A stretch of 64,000 bases of DNA, taken from positions 1 through 64,000 of the forward strand of contig JAHIRM010000037.1 in assembly GCA_018818595.1 (NCBI GenBank). Reading direction: 5' to 3'. The DNA is from Bacillota bacterium (GTDB lineage Bacteria; Bacillota_I; Bacilli_A; Izemoplasmatales; Hujiaoplasmataceae). A model generated the notes under the pieces. The model ran no database searches, was not told the DNA's origin, and saw only the letters and a list, made by a program, of their open reading frames with translations. This document shows, in pieces, positions 9,780 to 18,871 of this stretch. Each line of letters opens with the position of its first letter. Position 1 is the first letter of the stretch. Position numbers and translations under genes: made by a program.

Positions 9780-11597
9780 TTACTCCACCCCCGCAATTTC
9801 AGCTTCTAATTGTTGATGAAGTACCATTTCAGCATACAGTTTTGATGAATTTAGTAATTCATCATGAGATCCAATTGCGAGAATTTCACCTTCATCAATC
9901 AAAATGATTTTATCTGCATTTTTGATGGTTGAAATTCTATGAGCAATAATGATGGATGTTTTTCCTTTTCTAAGCTTTGTAAGATTTTGTATGATTTCCT
10001 CTTCTGTTTTTGTATCTACCGCGCTAAAAGAATCATCCATAATTAAAATCTGTGGATTTTTAAGCAAGGCTCTCGCAATCGAAATACGTTGTTTTTGCCC
10101 GCCAGATAATGTGACTCCTCTTTCTCCAACCATGGTATCATATTGGTTAGGAAAGTCTATAATATTTTCATGAACATCACTGTATTTTGCCATTTGTTCA
10201 ATTAATTCTGAATCAGCAAAATCGGTAGAAAACGAAATATTGTTTTTTATGATATCAGAAAAAATAAAGTTATCTTGAGGAACATATCCAATGGAATCTC
10301 TTAATTGTTTAATTGGCAATTTCATAATATCATAATCATCAATCAGAATTTCGTTTGTCTTTAAATTAAAAAGTCGTAAAAGCAAATCGACAATCGTGGT
10401 TTTTCCAGAACCAGTTCTACCTATAATTCCAACCATTTGTCCTTTTTCAATTACAAAATTGATATTTTTTAGTACTTTTTCTCTTGTTCCAGGATATGAA
10501 AAGGTTAAATTATTGAATGTAATTTTTCCTTCAATGTGATCAATTTCAACACAAGATTCGTCATCAACAATTTCAATAGGTTCATTTAAAAATCCGCTAA
10601 TTCTTTGAAGACTAGCATTGGCTTGAGAACGCATATTGATTAATCTTCCTACTGCCATCATTGGCCAAATAAGCATTCCAAAATAAGCAACATACCTCGT
10701 TAAATCTCCAATGGAAAATTTTAATGGGTCTGTAATATCTAAAGCAACAGTCCGGTAAACTAGATATCCACCAATTCCTATCATCATAATCCGTATTAAG
10801 GTTATAAACATTTCAATTGATACACTCATTAAAGTGGATGCCTTTACAAATGAAACGTTTTTATCTTGATTATCTTTATTGATTTTTCCAAAAGCTCTCA
10901 TTTCTTTTACTTCGTTCACAAATGCTTTTATTACGCTTATCCCATAAAAATTTTCTTGGGTAAAGTCGCTCATGTTTTCAAACGCTTTTTGTTTCGCTTT
11001 GAATTTTTTTCCTGTAATTCTAGAAATAAACGTAGCCATAATCGCTATTAGGGTTAAAGGAATCAGAGCGAAAAACGTTATTGTCTTATCTAAAGCATAC
11101 ATTTTATAAAATGCCATTCCACCTAAAGCAAACACATCAAAAAACATCATTAGTCCTGGACCAAAGGCCATACGAACCGCATTTAGATCGTTTGTAAAAA
11201 GAGCCATTAATCCTCCGGATTTTTTTTCTTGATAATAGCGTTGACTTAATTTTTCTGCATGAGAAAACATCATATTTCTTAGTTCATAATCTACTCTTCT
11301 AGATGTACCAAAAATGAAGATTCTCCACAAGAATCTTCCTCCTACTATAATTAGAGCGATTTTAATCAAATCCATCATAAATGCTTTTAATACTTCTGAA
11401 GTTAACGTCTCATATTCGAGGCCTTCTATGATGCTTCCAGTAATATCTGGAATAAGCAATTGATAGAAATCTACTGCAACTAATGCTGCAACACCGATTA
11501 AAAAGAAAAACCCGTATTTTAGATAAAATTTATTGACGTGTTTTCCAAAAATCAAATTACGCACCCCCAAGAAAGAAACAGATTTATTGTACTTCAT
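9780..11597 (-). CDS. ABC exporter half-transporter, subunit with degenerate Walker B
   Basis: 605 residues, exporter domain plus ATPase. Walker A GRTGSGKTT and signature LSGGQKQR are canonical, but Walker B reads ILIMDDSFSAVD, with Asp in place of the catalytic Glu. Together with the partner this makes one active ATP site (partner Walker B with this LSGGQ) and one inactive site, the known asymmetric arrangement. The ATG has no clear ribosome binding site; a TTG 14 codons in is preceded by GGGGGTG and may be the true start. Confidence 0.9.
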   Translation of the reverse strand: MKYNKSVSFLGVRNLIFGKHVNKFYLKYGFFFLIGVAALVAVDFYQLLIPDITGSIIEGLEYETLTSEVLKAFMMDLIKIALIIVGGRFLWRIFIFGTSRRVDYELRNMMFSHAEKLSQRYYQEKKSGGLMALFTNDLNAVRMAFGPGLMMFFDVFALGGMAFYKMYALDKTITFFALIPLTLIAIMATFISRITGKKFKAKQKAFENMSDFTQENFYGISVIKAFVNEVKEMRAFGKINKDNQDKNVSFVKASTLMSVSIEMFITLIRIMMIGIGGYLVYRTVALDITDPLKFSIGDLTRYVAYFGMLIWPMMAVGRLINMRSQANASLQRISGFLNEPIEIVDDESCVEIDHIEGKITFNNLTFSYPGTREKVLKNINFVIEKGQMVGIIGRTGSGKTTIVDLLLRLFNLKTNEILIDDYDIMKLPIKQLRDSIGYVPQDNFIFSDIIKNNISFSTDFADSELIEQMAKYSDVHENIIDFPNQYDTMVGERGVTLSGGQKQRISIARALLKNPQILIMDDSFSAVDTKTEEEIIQNLTKLRKGKTSIIIAHRISTIKNADKIILIDEGEILAIGSHDELLNSSKLYAEMVLHQQLEAEIAGVE

Positions 11598-11686
11598 CTC
11601 GTAAGAAATTACAATTTAAAAAAACAAAAAGATTGATATCTTTTTCATATGTTTTTATCGCCTTTATCCATACTTATGCATCCTAA

Positions 11687-11738
11687 AACAAAAAAACCAG
11701 CTATCTTCGGAAACAATCTTCCTAATATAGCTGGTTTT
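11687..11738 (-). terminator. Terminator at the end of the carbohydrate locus
   Basis: Twelve-bp stem AAAACCAGCTAT / ATAGCTGGTTTT with an internal GGAA/TTCC pairing, followed on the minus strand by TTTTTTTGTTTT. It ends the modular lipoprotein gene. Confidence 0.9.
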
Positions 11739-11770
11739 AAATTTAGAATCTAACTAAAATCTTTTTTATC

Positions 11771-14500
11771 CTATTCTGGGTTTGTATAAGAAAGCACTGC
11801 ACTAATTATTACAAATGATCCTGTAACATCAGTGATTCCCGCTTCTCCAAACATAACCATTGAAGTGAAAGAATCAAGTGAAATAACAACGGTTTGTTCT
11901 GCACCTGTAAAAGTAACAGTTTGTTCATTTACGCTGTTATCGTTTGGTTTTAACAGAATGGATTTGTCCACAGTTCCTTGAACTACTAAAGTCATTGTGT
12001 TCATTCCTAAAGCTAAATCTTCATCAAACAAATACTTCATAAATGCCCATTCTTGACCAGCAATTTTTGTATAATTTACAAGAAGTGAATCATCTAATTG
12101 TGGAGTGAATGTATAAGTATCTACATCATTTTCAGCCCAACCATCAATGAAATTAAGTGTATCCATGGTTGAAGTTACCGTACAACTAACGATTTCAAAA
12201 CTTCCAGTTAAACTTCCAATTATTGGATCAACAAATATCAAAATATTAATTGGAGTATCTGTAAGTGTAAAGGTAAACGTTTGATCTTCCCCTGTAAAAG
12301 TAATGGTTTGTTCATACGCTCCGTTATTATTTGGTTTAATAACTAATTGAGCTCCAGCAGTACCATTTACAACGATTACAATTGTATCATGTCTTGATAA
12401 ATTATCTTCAAAGACATAATTAATCGAAGCCCAAGTTTGAATTGAAGTTCTATCATATTCTACTAAAATGGATCCTTCTACATCTGTGAAAGTATAGATT
12501 CCGCCATCTACATCTTCCCAATTATCTCCTAAAACAACATCTACCCAAGGATCAATTGGTGCTGGTTGAATATATGTTAATCTTGCACTAATAATTTCAA
12601 ATGACCCTTTAACAAGACCAATATTAGGTTCAGCAAACATTAAAATTTTTGTAAATTCATCAACTGATGTAATGATAATTGTTTGTTCCTCGCCTGTAAA
12701 GGTAATGTTTTGTTCTAAAGAGTTATTATCGTTTGGTTTAATTAATAATGTTTTTCCAATAGGGCCTTTTAATATAATTGTCATTGTATTAAAATCTTGT
12801 GCTTCTTCTGAAACAAAATCATTTTTCATAAATGCCCAAGCTTGATCTGACCATTTTGTATAATTTACAAGAACGGATCCATCTTCTTGAGTTGTAAAGT
12901 TATAAGTATTAACGTCATTTTCTGCCCAACCAGTTGTAAAATCATAGCAAGGTTCGATGTAAGTTAATTTTGCGCTAATAATTTCAAATGTTCCTGAAAC
13001 TTCAGCTGTGCCAGGTTGTACAAACATAACCATTGAAGTAAATGCTGCTGCTGTAATCACGATTGTTTGTTCTTCGCCTGTAAATACAACGGTTTGTTCT
13101 AAAGCTCCATCATCGTTAGGTTTTAACATAATCGATTCTCCAAGTGTTCCTTTAAGAATAATCGTTAATGTATTTAAACCTAAAATATCTTCTGCCACAA
13201 AATCAGATTTCATGAATGTCCAGCCTTGGTCAACACCTTTTGTATAATCTACTTGAGTTGTTCCACTGCTCAAAATTGTAAAGTCATAAGTGTCAACATC
13301 ATTTTCTACCCATGTTTTTGTAAAATCATAACCCAGTGTAGAGGACGTAACTTTTGCACTAATGATTTCAAAGCTTCCAGTTAAACTTCCAAAAATTGGA
13401 TCAACAAGTATTAAAATGAAAGTTGGAGCATCTGTTAATGTAAAGGTTACTACTTGTTGTTCGCCTGTAAAGGTAATGGTTTGTTCATATGCTCCATTAT
13501 TATTAGGTTTGATAATTAATTGGTCTCCAAGAGTACCTTTAACTACCATTTCTATCATATCATGGTCTGATAAATTATCTAAGAATACCGTTTTAATAAA
13601 TGCCCATGTTTGTTCTGATGTTCTTGTATAATCTACTGTAACAACACCATCAACGGTTGTGAAAGTATAAATTCCGCCATCATTGTCAAGCCAGTTTACA
13701 TTAACATCAACAACGATAGATGCATCAATAGGATCTGGTTCAACGTAGGTTAATCTAGCGCTGATGATTTCAAATGATCCTGATACACTTTCAGTTCCTG
13801 CTTCTGCAAAAATCACCATTGTTGTAAAGGAATAAGCAGAAATAACGATTGTTTGTTCTTCGCCTGTAAAGGTAACAGTTTGTTCTAATCCGCCATCGTT
13901 ATTTGGTTTTAACATAACTGATTTTCCAATAGTACCTTTAAGAATTAAAGTCATTGTGTTAAATCCATCTACGTCTTCAGCTACAAAATCGCTTTTCATA
14001 AATGCCCAAGCTTGGAATGCATCTTTAACGTAATCTACTGTTGTAGTGTTTTCTTCTGTCGTTGTGAATGTATAAGTATCTACATCATTTTCTACCCAGA
14101 CAGTCGTAAAGTCATAATTTGGTTCAATATATGTTAATTTTGCACTAATAATTTCAAAAGTTCCTGATACACTTTCGGTACCTGGTTCAGCACAAATTAA
14201 CATAGTTGTAAAGGATTCTGCGGATATAACGATTGTTTGTTCTTCACCTGTAAATACAACGGTTTGTTCTAAAGCGCCGTTATTGTTTGGTTTCAATAAA
14301 ATTGTTTTATCTACTGTTCCTTTTACAACAAGTGTCATTGTATTTAATCCCAAAACATCTTCTGCTGCAAAATCGTTTCTCATAAATATATATGTTTGTC
14401 CAACGCCTTTTGTGTAAGTTACAAGTGTTGTATCATCAACTGTTGTTGAGAAAGTGTATGAACCAAGGTCAAGTTCTTCCCAACCATCAATAAAATTATA
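11771..14500 (-). repeat. A-A-B-A-A-B-A module array inside the lipoprotein gene
   Basis: Seven similar modules begin near 14500, 14117, 13710, 13330, 12950, 12550 and 12155 and run to the stop, period about 380-405 bp. The modules starting near 13710 and 12550 form a distinct type (IYTFT, DNLS.HD, NNNGAYEQTITFTGE, GSLTGSFEI), so a unit of about 1170 bp (A-A-B) is present twice, followed by one A. Two more divergent modules precede the array. Confidence 0.8.
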
Positions 14501-15565
14501 CACTCCTTCTTCAACGATTTCACCAACGTATACTTTTGAGAAATAAGCTCCTAAGATTTCAAATTCTCCTGTTGCAGTGGTAGATCCACCTTCAGCAAAA
14601 ATTAAAATTTTAGTTAAAGCATCTAGTTGTTCGTTTGTCCATAATGATAAATCTAAACACAAAGTGATTTCTTCATCGATTGCAAAAGAACCAGAAATTT
14701 CTTCTTTAACCGTTGTGCTCAATTCCGCCTTGAGCATTACTGATCCAGCTGTAATGCCCTTAACGGTCAAAACAACATAATCGAAATCAGAAAAATCTCC
14801 TGATACGGTTGATAACATATAAGGCCAATCAAAACCGCCTTTTGTATAAGTGACAACTGGATTGTCTCCAGAATTGTCAATTTCATATACTCCGTCACCA
14901 TTGTCAACAAAACCTAAAGAAAAATCAAATGTTTCTCCAGTTCCATCATAAACTTGTTCGTTTTCAGGAATATTGGAATCTCCATTATCTAAAACGATTC
15001 CAAAAGCTGTTCCTTCATCAAATTCAAATTTTGTCATTGTAAAGTTACCAGTTCCTACTGCTTTTCCAGGAGCTCCGAATAAAACAACTTGTGTAACTCC
15101 GCCTAAAAATACATCGTAATCGCGAAGGTCAAGTTGGTAGGTTACTTCTCCAGCTGTAAGTTGAATGGAAACTTCAAAATTTGAAGTTGCTCCTTCAATT
15201 TTAACCATCAAAGTTCCTTGTCCGCTTACAGTAAAAACTAACTTATTATAAGCTGATAAGTCTTCTTCGGCCATTGAGTTTGTCATACTTGCCCATGAAA
15301 AACCTGCTTTGTCATAGGTAACTGCTAATTGAGTAGCGCTTTGTGTAATTGTATTTACACCATCTGCTCCATCAACCCATCCATCTAAAATACTTAATTT
15401 TAGTGTGGTAGGTACTGTTGTGGTTGTCGTTGTTGTAGTTTCTGTTGTAGTTGTAGTCGTTGTGGTACCTGCTGTAGTTGTTGTGGTAGTAACTTCGTTA
15501 CAAGCCAATAACGCAAAAGCAAAACCAAAAGCAACTAAAAACAATAATCCTTTTTTGAATCTCAT
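11771..15565 (-). CDS. Giant modular surface lipoprotein with nine carbohydrate-binding-like modules
   Basis: 1264 residues. A lipoprotein signal peptide ends in LLAC (lipid-modified Cys22), followed by a Thr-rich linker (about 25-54). The rest is nine beta-rich modules of about 130 residues. Most share a pattern: W..ND..TYTFT, then YTK....WAFMK.DF, LNTMTL..KGT, LKPN....EQTVTFTGEEQT, and a closing GSFEIISAKLTY. The length, repeated surface-exposed aromatic positions and linkage suggest jelly-roll carbohydrate-binding modules, but no family could be assigned. No catalytic domain is visible. It has its own AAAGGAGG site and is last in the carbohydrate locus. Inferred role: capturing polysaccharide at the cell surface. 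Adhesin is an alternative. Confidence 0.85.
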   Translation of the reverse strand: MRFKKGLLFLVAFGFAFALLACNEVTTTTTTAGTTTTTTTTETTTTTTTTVPTTLKLSILDGWVDGADGVNTITQSATQLAVTYDKAGFSWASMTNSMAEEDLSAYNKLVFTVSGQGTLMVKIEGATSNFEVSIQLTAGEVTYQLDLRDYDVFLGGVTQVVLFGAPGKAVGTGNFTMTKFEFDEGTAFGIVLDNGDSNIPENEQVYDGTGETFDFSLGFVDNGDGVYEIDNSGDNPVVTYTKGGFDWPYMLSTVSGDFSDFDYVVLTVKGITAGSVMLKAELSTTVKEEISGSFAIDEEITLCLDLSLWTNEQLDALTKILIFAEGGSTTATGEFEILGAYFSKVYVGEIVEEGVYNFIDGWEELDLGSYTFSTTVDDTTLVTYTKGVGQTYIFMRNDFAAEDVLGLNTMTLVVKGTVDKTILLKPNNNGALEQTVVFTGEEQTIVISAESFTTMLICAEPGTESVSGTFEIISAKLTYIEPNYDFTTVWVENDVDTYTFTTTEENTTTVDYVKDAFQAWAFMKSDFVAEDVDGFNTMTLILKGTIGKSVMLKPNNDGGLEQTVTFTGEEQTIVISAYSFTTMVIFAEAGTESVSGSFEIISARLTYVEPDPIDASIVVDVNVNWLDNDGGIYTFTTVDGVVTVDYTRTSEQTWAFIKTVFLDNLSDHDMIEMVVKGTLGDQLIIKPNNNGAYEQTITFTGEQQVVTFTLTDAPTFILILVDPIFGSLTGSFEIISAKVTSSTLGYDFTKTWVENDVDTYDFTILSSGTTQVDYTKGVDQGWTFMKSDFVAEDILGLNTLTIILKGTLGESIMLKPNDDGALEQTVVFTGEEQTIVITAAAFTSMVMFVQPGTAEVSGTFEIISAKLTYIEPCYDFTTGWAENDVNTYNFTTQEDGSVLVNYTKWSDQAWAFMKNDFVSEEAQDFNTMTIILKGPIGKTLLIKPNDNNSLEQNITFTGEEQTIIITSVDEFTKILMFAEPNIGLVKGSFEIISARLTYIQPAPIDPWVDVVLGDNWEDVDGGIYTFTDVEGSILVEYDRTSIQTWASINYVFEDNLSRHDTIVIVVNGTAGAQLVIKPNNNGAYEQTITFTGEDQTFTFTLTDTPINILIFVDPIIGSLTGSFEIVSCTVTSTMDTLNFIDGWAENDVDTYTFTPQLDDSLLVNYTKIAGQEWAFMKYLFDEDLALGMNTMTLVVQGTVDKSILLKPNDNSVNEQTVTFTGAEQTVVISLDSFTSMVMFGEAGITDVTGSFVIISAVLSYTNPE

Positions 15566-15614
15566 TTTTTGAATCCTCCTTTATCTATTTTTAAAAATAA
15601 TAATCTATTTGTAA

Positions 15615-15633
15615 ACAATTCTTTAAGAATTGT
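15615..15633 (-). promoter_or_regulatory. Perfect inverted repeat ahead of the modular lipoprotein gene
   Basis: ACAATTCTT-T-AAGAATTGT, 9-bp arms around one base, in the 74-bp gap between the lipoprotein glycosidase and the modular lipoprotein. On the minus strand it is followed by TTTAC rather than a good U-tract, so it may be a weak attenuator, a processing hairpin or a regulator site. Confidence 0.45.
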
Positions 15634-15639
15634 ATAGAC

Positions 15640-17067
15640 CTAAGCTAAGATTGTAAATTCTAATTCCTCAAATCCTTTTTGGACGATTTCGCTTTGCATA
15701 AAGAAATCCCATATTAAATTCGATCGATAATTTTCAATCATTAAAACGGTAATACCTTTATCAATACCAATAACATCTGTTGCAAACCATCCATTTACTG
15801 GAAGTATTCTATTTGGTCTTATAATCGAGGTGCTAGCAGATTCTGTTAATCCGAGATTATAAGCATCTCTAAATCCATATTTTCCTTGAAGGCTTACTAT
15901 AGATGCATAGTTTTCCATAGCTGGAATTACTAAATTAGGAACAAAAGCAATTGATCCTACTGCTCCGCAAGGAGCTAACGTTCCATCGACATAAATCGTT
16001 CCAACCGCAGGTAAATTTCCGTATGCTCGGTACCCATCAGGTCCGTCTGAAGCCGTGTTTCCCCAAGAAAGAGTACTATACGTATCATAGTTTTGCGATT
16101 GCCAAACTCCGTAATCATAAGCTGCGATTGATGCGTTAATCGAGTTTGTAAACCAATTATAATTTTCTTTATCTAATACCGTTCTAAAATCAAAGAAAGC
16201 ATGTGAAAACTGATAAGTGAAAAGTGTTCCTGGATATGATGTATAAAAATAATCCGATGTCCCATATTTTTTTCTAGTAGAACTAGATTTCATCATATCA
16301 TAAGCTTCCTTTCCTACCGAATAATTATCTGAGGCTGCGGCAAGAAAATAAAGCATAAGTTGCTCACTGTACATATCCCAATATCCTTCAAACCCATCTT
16401 CTGGGGTATAGCCCATATAAAACATCATTCGATCTTGGTTGTAATACCAATTCCATTCAATGGCTTGATACAATTCATTTGCAATGGTTTTTATTTCTCC
16501 ACCAAAATATTCTCCTGCCATGATTACACCGCAAATTAATATAGCGGTATCAATAATAGATACTTCAGTTGTTCCAGATCTTAGACCGGTTTCCATGTCT
16601 ACAAAATGGTAATAAAACCCATGGGTTCGTTGCATATTTTCTAAAGTATATAAGGTATGTAAAACTCTTTCGTATCCTTCGCCATAAGAAATCCAATCAT
16701 TCTCGATCCCAAGCGAAATAGCCGCTAGCCCATACCCAACCGATGCAATGGACGCATCTCCAAACGATAACGTATCAACATTGATTCGATCCGCAATTAA
16801 TCCATACCCATCTGACTCAAGATCTCCATTGACTACTTCCCAAAAAAACTTAAAAGATAGTCTTTCTTCTTCCAATACATAATCAGGGACGTCTATTGGA
16901 TTATAAACATATTCCTCAGCCGAAATCGTCGTAGTTGAAGAGGTTGTTTCACTTATTAAAGTCGTCGTAGTTGTGATTGATATGGAAGATGAAGTTACAT
17001 TATCACAAGCAAATAATACGAAAGCTAACAATAGCGTAAAACTAATTAAAAATCCTTTTTTTATCAT
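15640..17067 (-). CDS. Exported lipoprotein glycosidase, glycoamylase-like (PF10091) family
   Basis: 475 residues. Signal peptide with lipobox LFAC (Cys21) and a Ser/Thr-rich linker (about 24-50), then an alpha/alpha-barrel type domain of the glycoamylase-like family. Family features seen: ASVGYGLAAISLG, GFYYHFVDMETG, EVSIIDTAILICG and YSEQLMLYFLAAAS. Relatives include GH144 endo-beta-1,2-glucanases and the corresponding domain of cyclic beta-1,2-glucan synthases; the name glucoamylase is historical. Expected to cut polysaccharide outside the membrane. A cytoplasmic paralogue lies at 32907-34148. Good AGGAGAA ribosome binding site. Confidence 0.85.
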   Translation of the reverse strand: MIKKGFLISFTLLLAFVLFACDNVTSSSISITTTTTLISETTSSTTTISAEEYVYNPIDVPDYVLEEERLSFKFFWEVVNGDLESDGYGLIADRINVDTLSFGDASIASVGYGLAAISLGIENDWISYGEGYERVLHTLYTLENMQRTHGFYYHFVDMETGLRSGTTEVSIIDTAILICGVIMAGEYFGGEIKTIANELYQAIEWNWYYNQDRMMFYMGYTPEDGFEGYWDMYSEQLMLYFLAAASDNYSVGKEAYDMMKSSSTRKKYGTSDYFYTSYPGTLFTYQFSHAFFDFRTVLDKENYNWFTNSINASIAAYDYGVWQSQNYDTYSTLSWGNTASDGPDGYRAYGNLPAVGTIYVDGTLAPCGAVGSIAFVPNLVIPAMENYASIVSLQGKYGFRDAYNLGLTESASTSIIRPNRILPVNGWFATDVIGIDKGITVLMIENYRSNLIWDFFMQSEIVQKGFEELEFTILA

Positions 17068-17078
17068 ATGATATTCTC

Positions 17079-17996
17079 CTATTCTCCTGTAACACCGGTT
17101 CGGTCAATTCCTTCAACGAACCATTTTTGCATAATGAGATATACAATCAAAACAGGGGCAATGATTAAAATGGTTGCACTAAACTTAATAGCCTCATTCA
17201 CCGCAGTTTGACTAATTCCTTCTGCTAACGAAAACTGAGATGAAAAATTAAGTAATTTTAATTGTAACGTGTATAGATTGGGGCCTAAAAATAACGAAGA
17301 CATGTAAGTTTCATTCCAATACCATACAAATGAAAATAAAAATGAAGTGATATAAGCCGGTAGTGCCAAAGGCACACCTATTTTAAAGAAGACTTGATAA
17401 GGATTCGCTCCATCAATCTCAGCTGATTCATCCAAAGCAATGGGTTGCATCCTGAAAAATTGATAAAATATTAATATGAAAATTGCTGAAGATAATCCTT
17501 GCCCAAATGTTGCGGGGAATATAACCGACCAAGCAGTCTCAAGAATTCCTAAACGATCAAACAATAAATATTTTGGAATCATATATACTTGAGTTGGCAC
17601 TAAGTAGGTTATTAATATTAGGATAATAATCACTTTTTTAAACTTCATTTGAAATTTCGCCAACGCGTATCCCGTAATGCTTGTTGTGATTGTTTGAAAA
17701 ATGGCTGGAATCAATGTAACTGATAAACTAAATAGAAGTGTTCTACCATAATTCAAAACAACAAAAGAAGTGCGATAATTTTCTAAATAGATTTTCGTTG
17801 GAATCCACTCAACGATTGGATTCACTAAATCCGCTAAATCTTTAATACTGTAAGTAAACATTTTAATAACTGGATACAAATACACAAACCCAATAATCAT
17901 TAAAATGATGTATAAAATGGTTTTTCCAATTAATCCTTCACTTAAACTTTTTCCTAAAAGAACGCGTTTAATTTTTAGTTTTGTCTTTTTTTGCAT
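17079..17996 (-). CDS. Carbohydrate ABC transporter permease, MalG type (pair 2)
   Basis: 305 residues, six predicted membrane helices. The cytoplasmic EAA loop is seen as ALDESAEIDGANPYQVFFKIGVPLALP, which docks to the ATPase. Overlaps the stop of the upstream permease by one base (TAATG) and has AGGTGAG before its ATG. Forms the second importer pore with 17996-18871. The ATPase is not encoded in this window. Confidence 0.92.
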   Translation of the reverse strand: MQKKTKLKIKRVLLGKSLSEGLIGKTILYIILMIIGFVYLYPVIKMFTYSIKDLADLVNPIVEWIPTKIYLENYRTSFVVLNYGRTLLFSLSVTLIPAIFQTITTSITGYALAKFQMKFKKVIIILILITYLVPTQVYMIPKYLLFDRLGILETAWSVIFPATFGQGLSSAIFILIFYQFFRMQPIALDESAEIDGANPYQVFFKIGVPLALPAYITSFLFSFVWYWNETYMSSLFLGPNLYTLQLKLLNFSSQFSLAEGISQTAVNEAIKFSATILIIAPVLIVYLIMQKWFVEGIDRTGVTGE

Positions 17997-18871
17997 TATC
18001 TTCTCACCTTATCTTTCGAGAACGCACCAAGTACAAGTGCTGCAATTCCTAAAATAATAGCAAGCGCAAGAAAATACACCCAAGCAATTGCTGATGAAAA
18101 ACCAAATCCATTTAAAAACATGTTATTTTTAATGTGACCAATCGCCTCATTTTCAGAGAATGTCGCAAGATTAATAATGGTGAAAACGACAGATACCATT
18201 ACCATGCTTTTCAGAGATGGCATGGTAATCTTCCAAAAAGATTCCCAAGGTCCGGCCCCGTCAATCATTGCGGCTTCATAAGTGGCTCTATCAATTTTTT
18301 GAAGTGCTGCAATAAACAATAATATTTGAACTCCAGAAAACCATAAGATAACGATTAATTCAGAGAAAATGTTTGCGATAGGTCTTGCCAAACTTTCAGT
18401 AAAAGTTTCATTAATTAAATTAATAATCCCCATCTGTTCTACCAAAGGAATTGTTGCGGCTCCTTGATTTACTAATTGGTTAATTACTGGACCAGAAGCA
18501 ATAATGACTGGTAGAAAATATATTCCTCTAAAGAGTCCTCTTAATTTCATTTTTTGATTTAACATAACTGCAATGATAATAGCGAACACAGTGATAATTG
18601 GAACTTTAAATAAAATTTCAATCGCAAAGTCACTAACCGATTGTAAGAAACTAAAGCCTTCAGCTGAAGTAAAAATCCTTCGATAGTTTTCAAAGCCATT
18701 TAAAGTCGCTTGGATTCCTTCTGGGTCTAACGTAACCGTTGCAAAACTGTAATAAAATGATATTAATATTGGATACAAAGTAAACACTAAAAATCCGATA
18801 ACCCATATGGAAAGAAAAGACCAACCCACTAAATTTTGACGAAGATTTCGATTCATTGGTTTTTTAGTCAT
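17996..18871 (-). CDS. Carbohydrate ABC transporter permease, MalF type (pair 2)
   Basis: 291 residues, six predicted helices beginning LVGWSFLSIWVIGFLVFTLYP. The EAA loop reads ATYEAAMIDGAGPWESFWKITMPSL. The ATG overlaps the end of the DUF5696-like gene by 8 bp and has an AAGGTGG site inside it, so translation is coupled. Confidence 0.92.
   Translation of the reverse strand: MTKKPMNRNLRQNLVGWSFLSIWVIGFLVFTLYPILISFYYSFATVTLDPEGIQATLNGFENYRRIFTSAEGFSFLQSVSDFAIEILFKVPIITVFAIIIAVMLNQKMKLRGLFRGIYFLPVIIASGPVINQLVNQGAATIPLVEQMGIINLINETFTESLARPIANIFSELIVILWFSGVQILLFIAALQKIDRATYEAAMIDGAGPWESFWKITMPSLKSMVMVSVVFTIINLATFSENEAIGHIKNNMFLNGFGFSSAIAWVYFLALAIILGIAALVLGAFSKDKVRR

Noticed and set aside
10852-10861. 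GAAACGTTTT resembling the locus operator
   Set aside because: One mismatch from the palindrome and located inside an ABC exporter coding sequence, far from any promoter; likely chance.
11771-14500. Possible CRISPR or insertion element because of regular repetition
   Set aside because: The repeats are about 390 bp, diverged and in frame within one coding sequence; there are no short identical repeats with unique spacers and no transposase.
15400-15500. GT-rich tract in the modular lipoprotein gene as a possible phase-variable simple repeat
   Set aside because: The tract encodes Thr with mixed third bases and has no uniform repeat unit, so slippage is unlikely.
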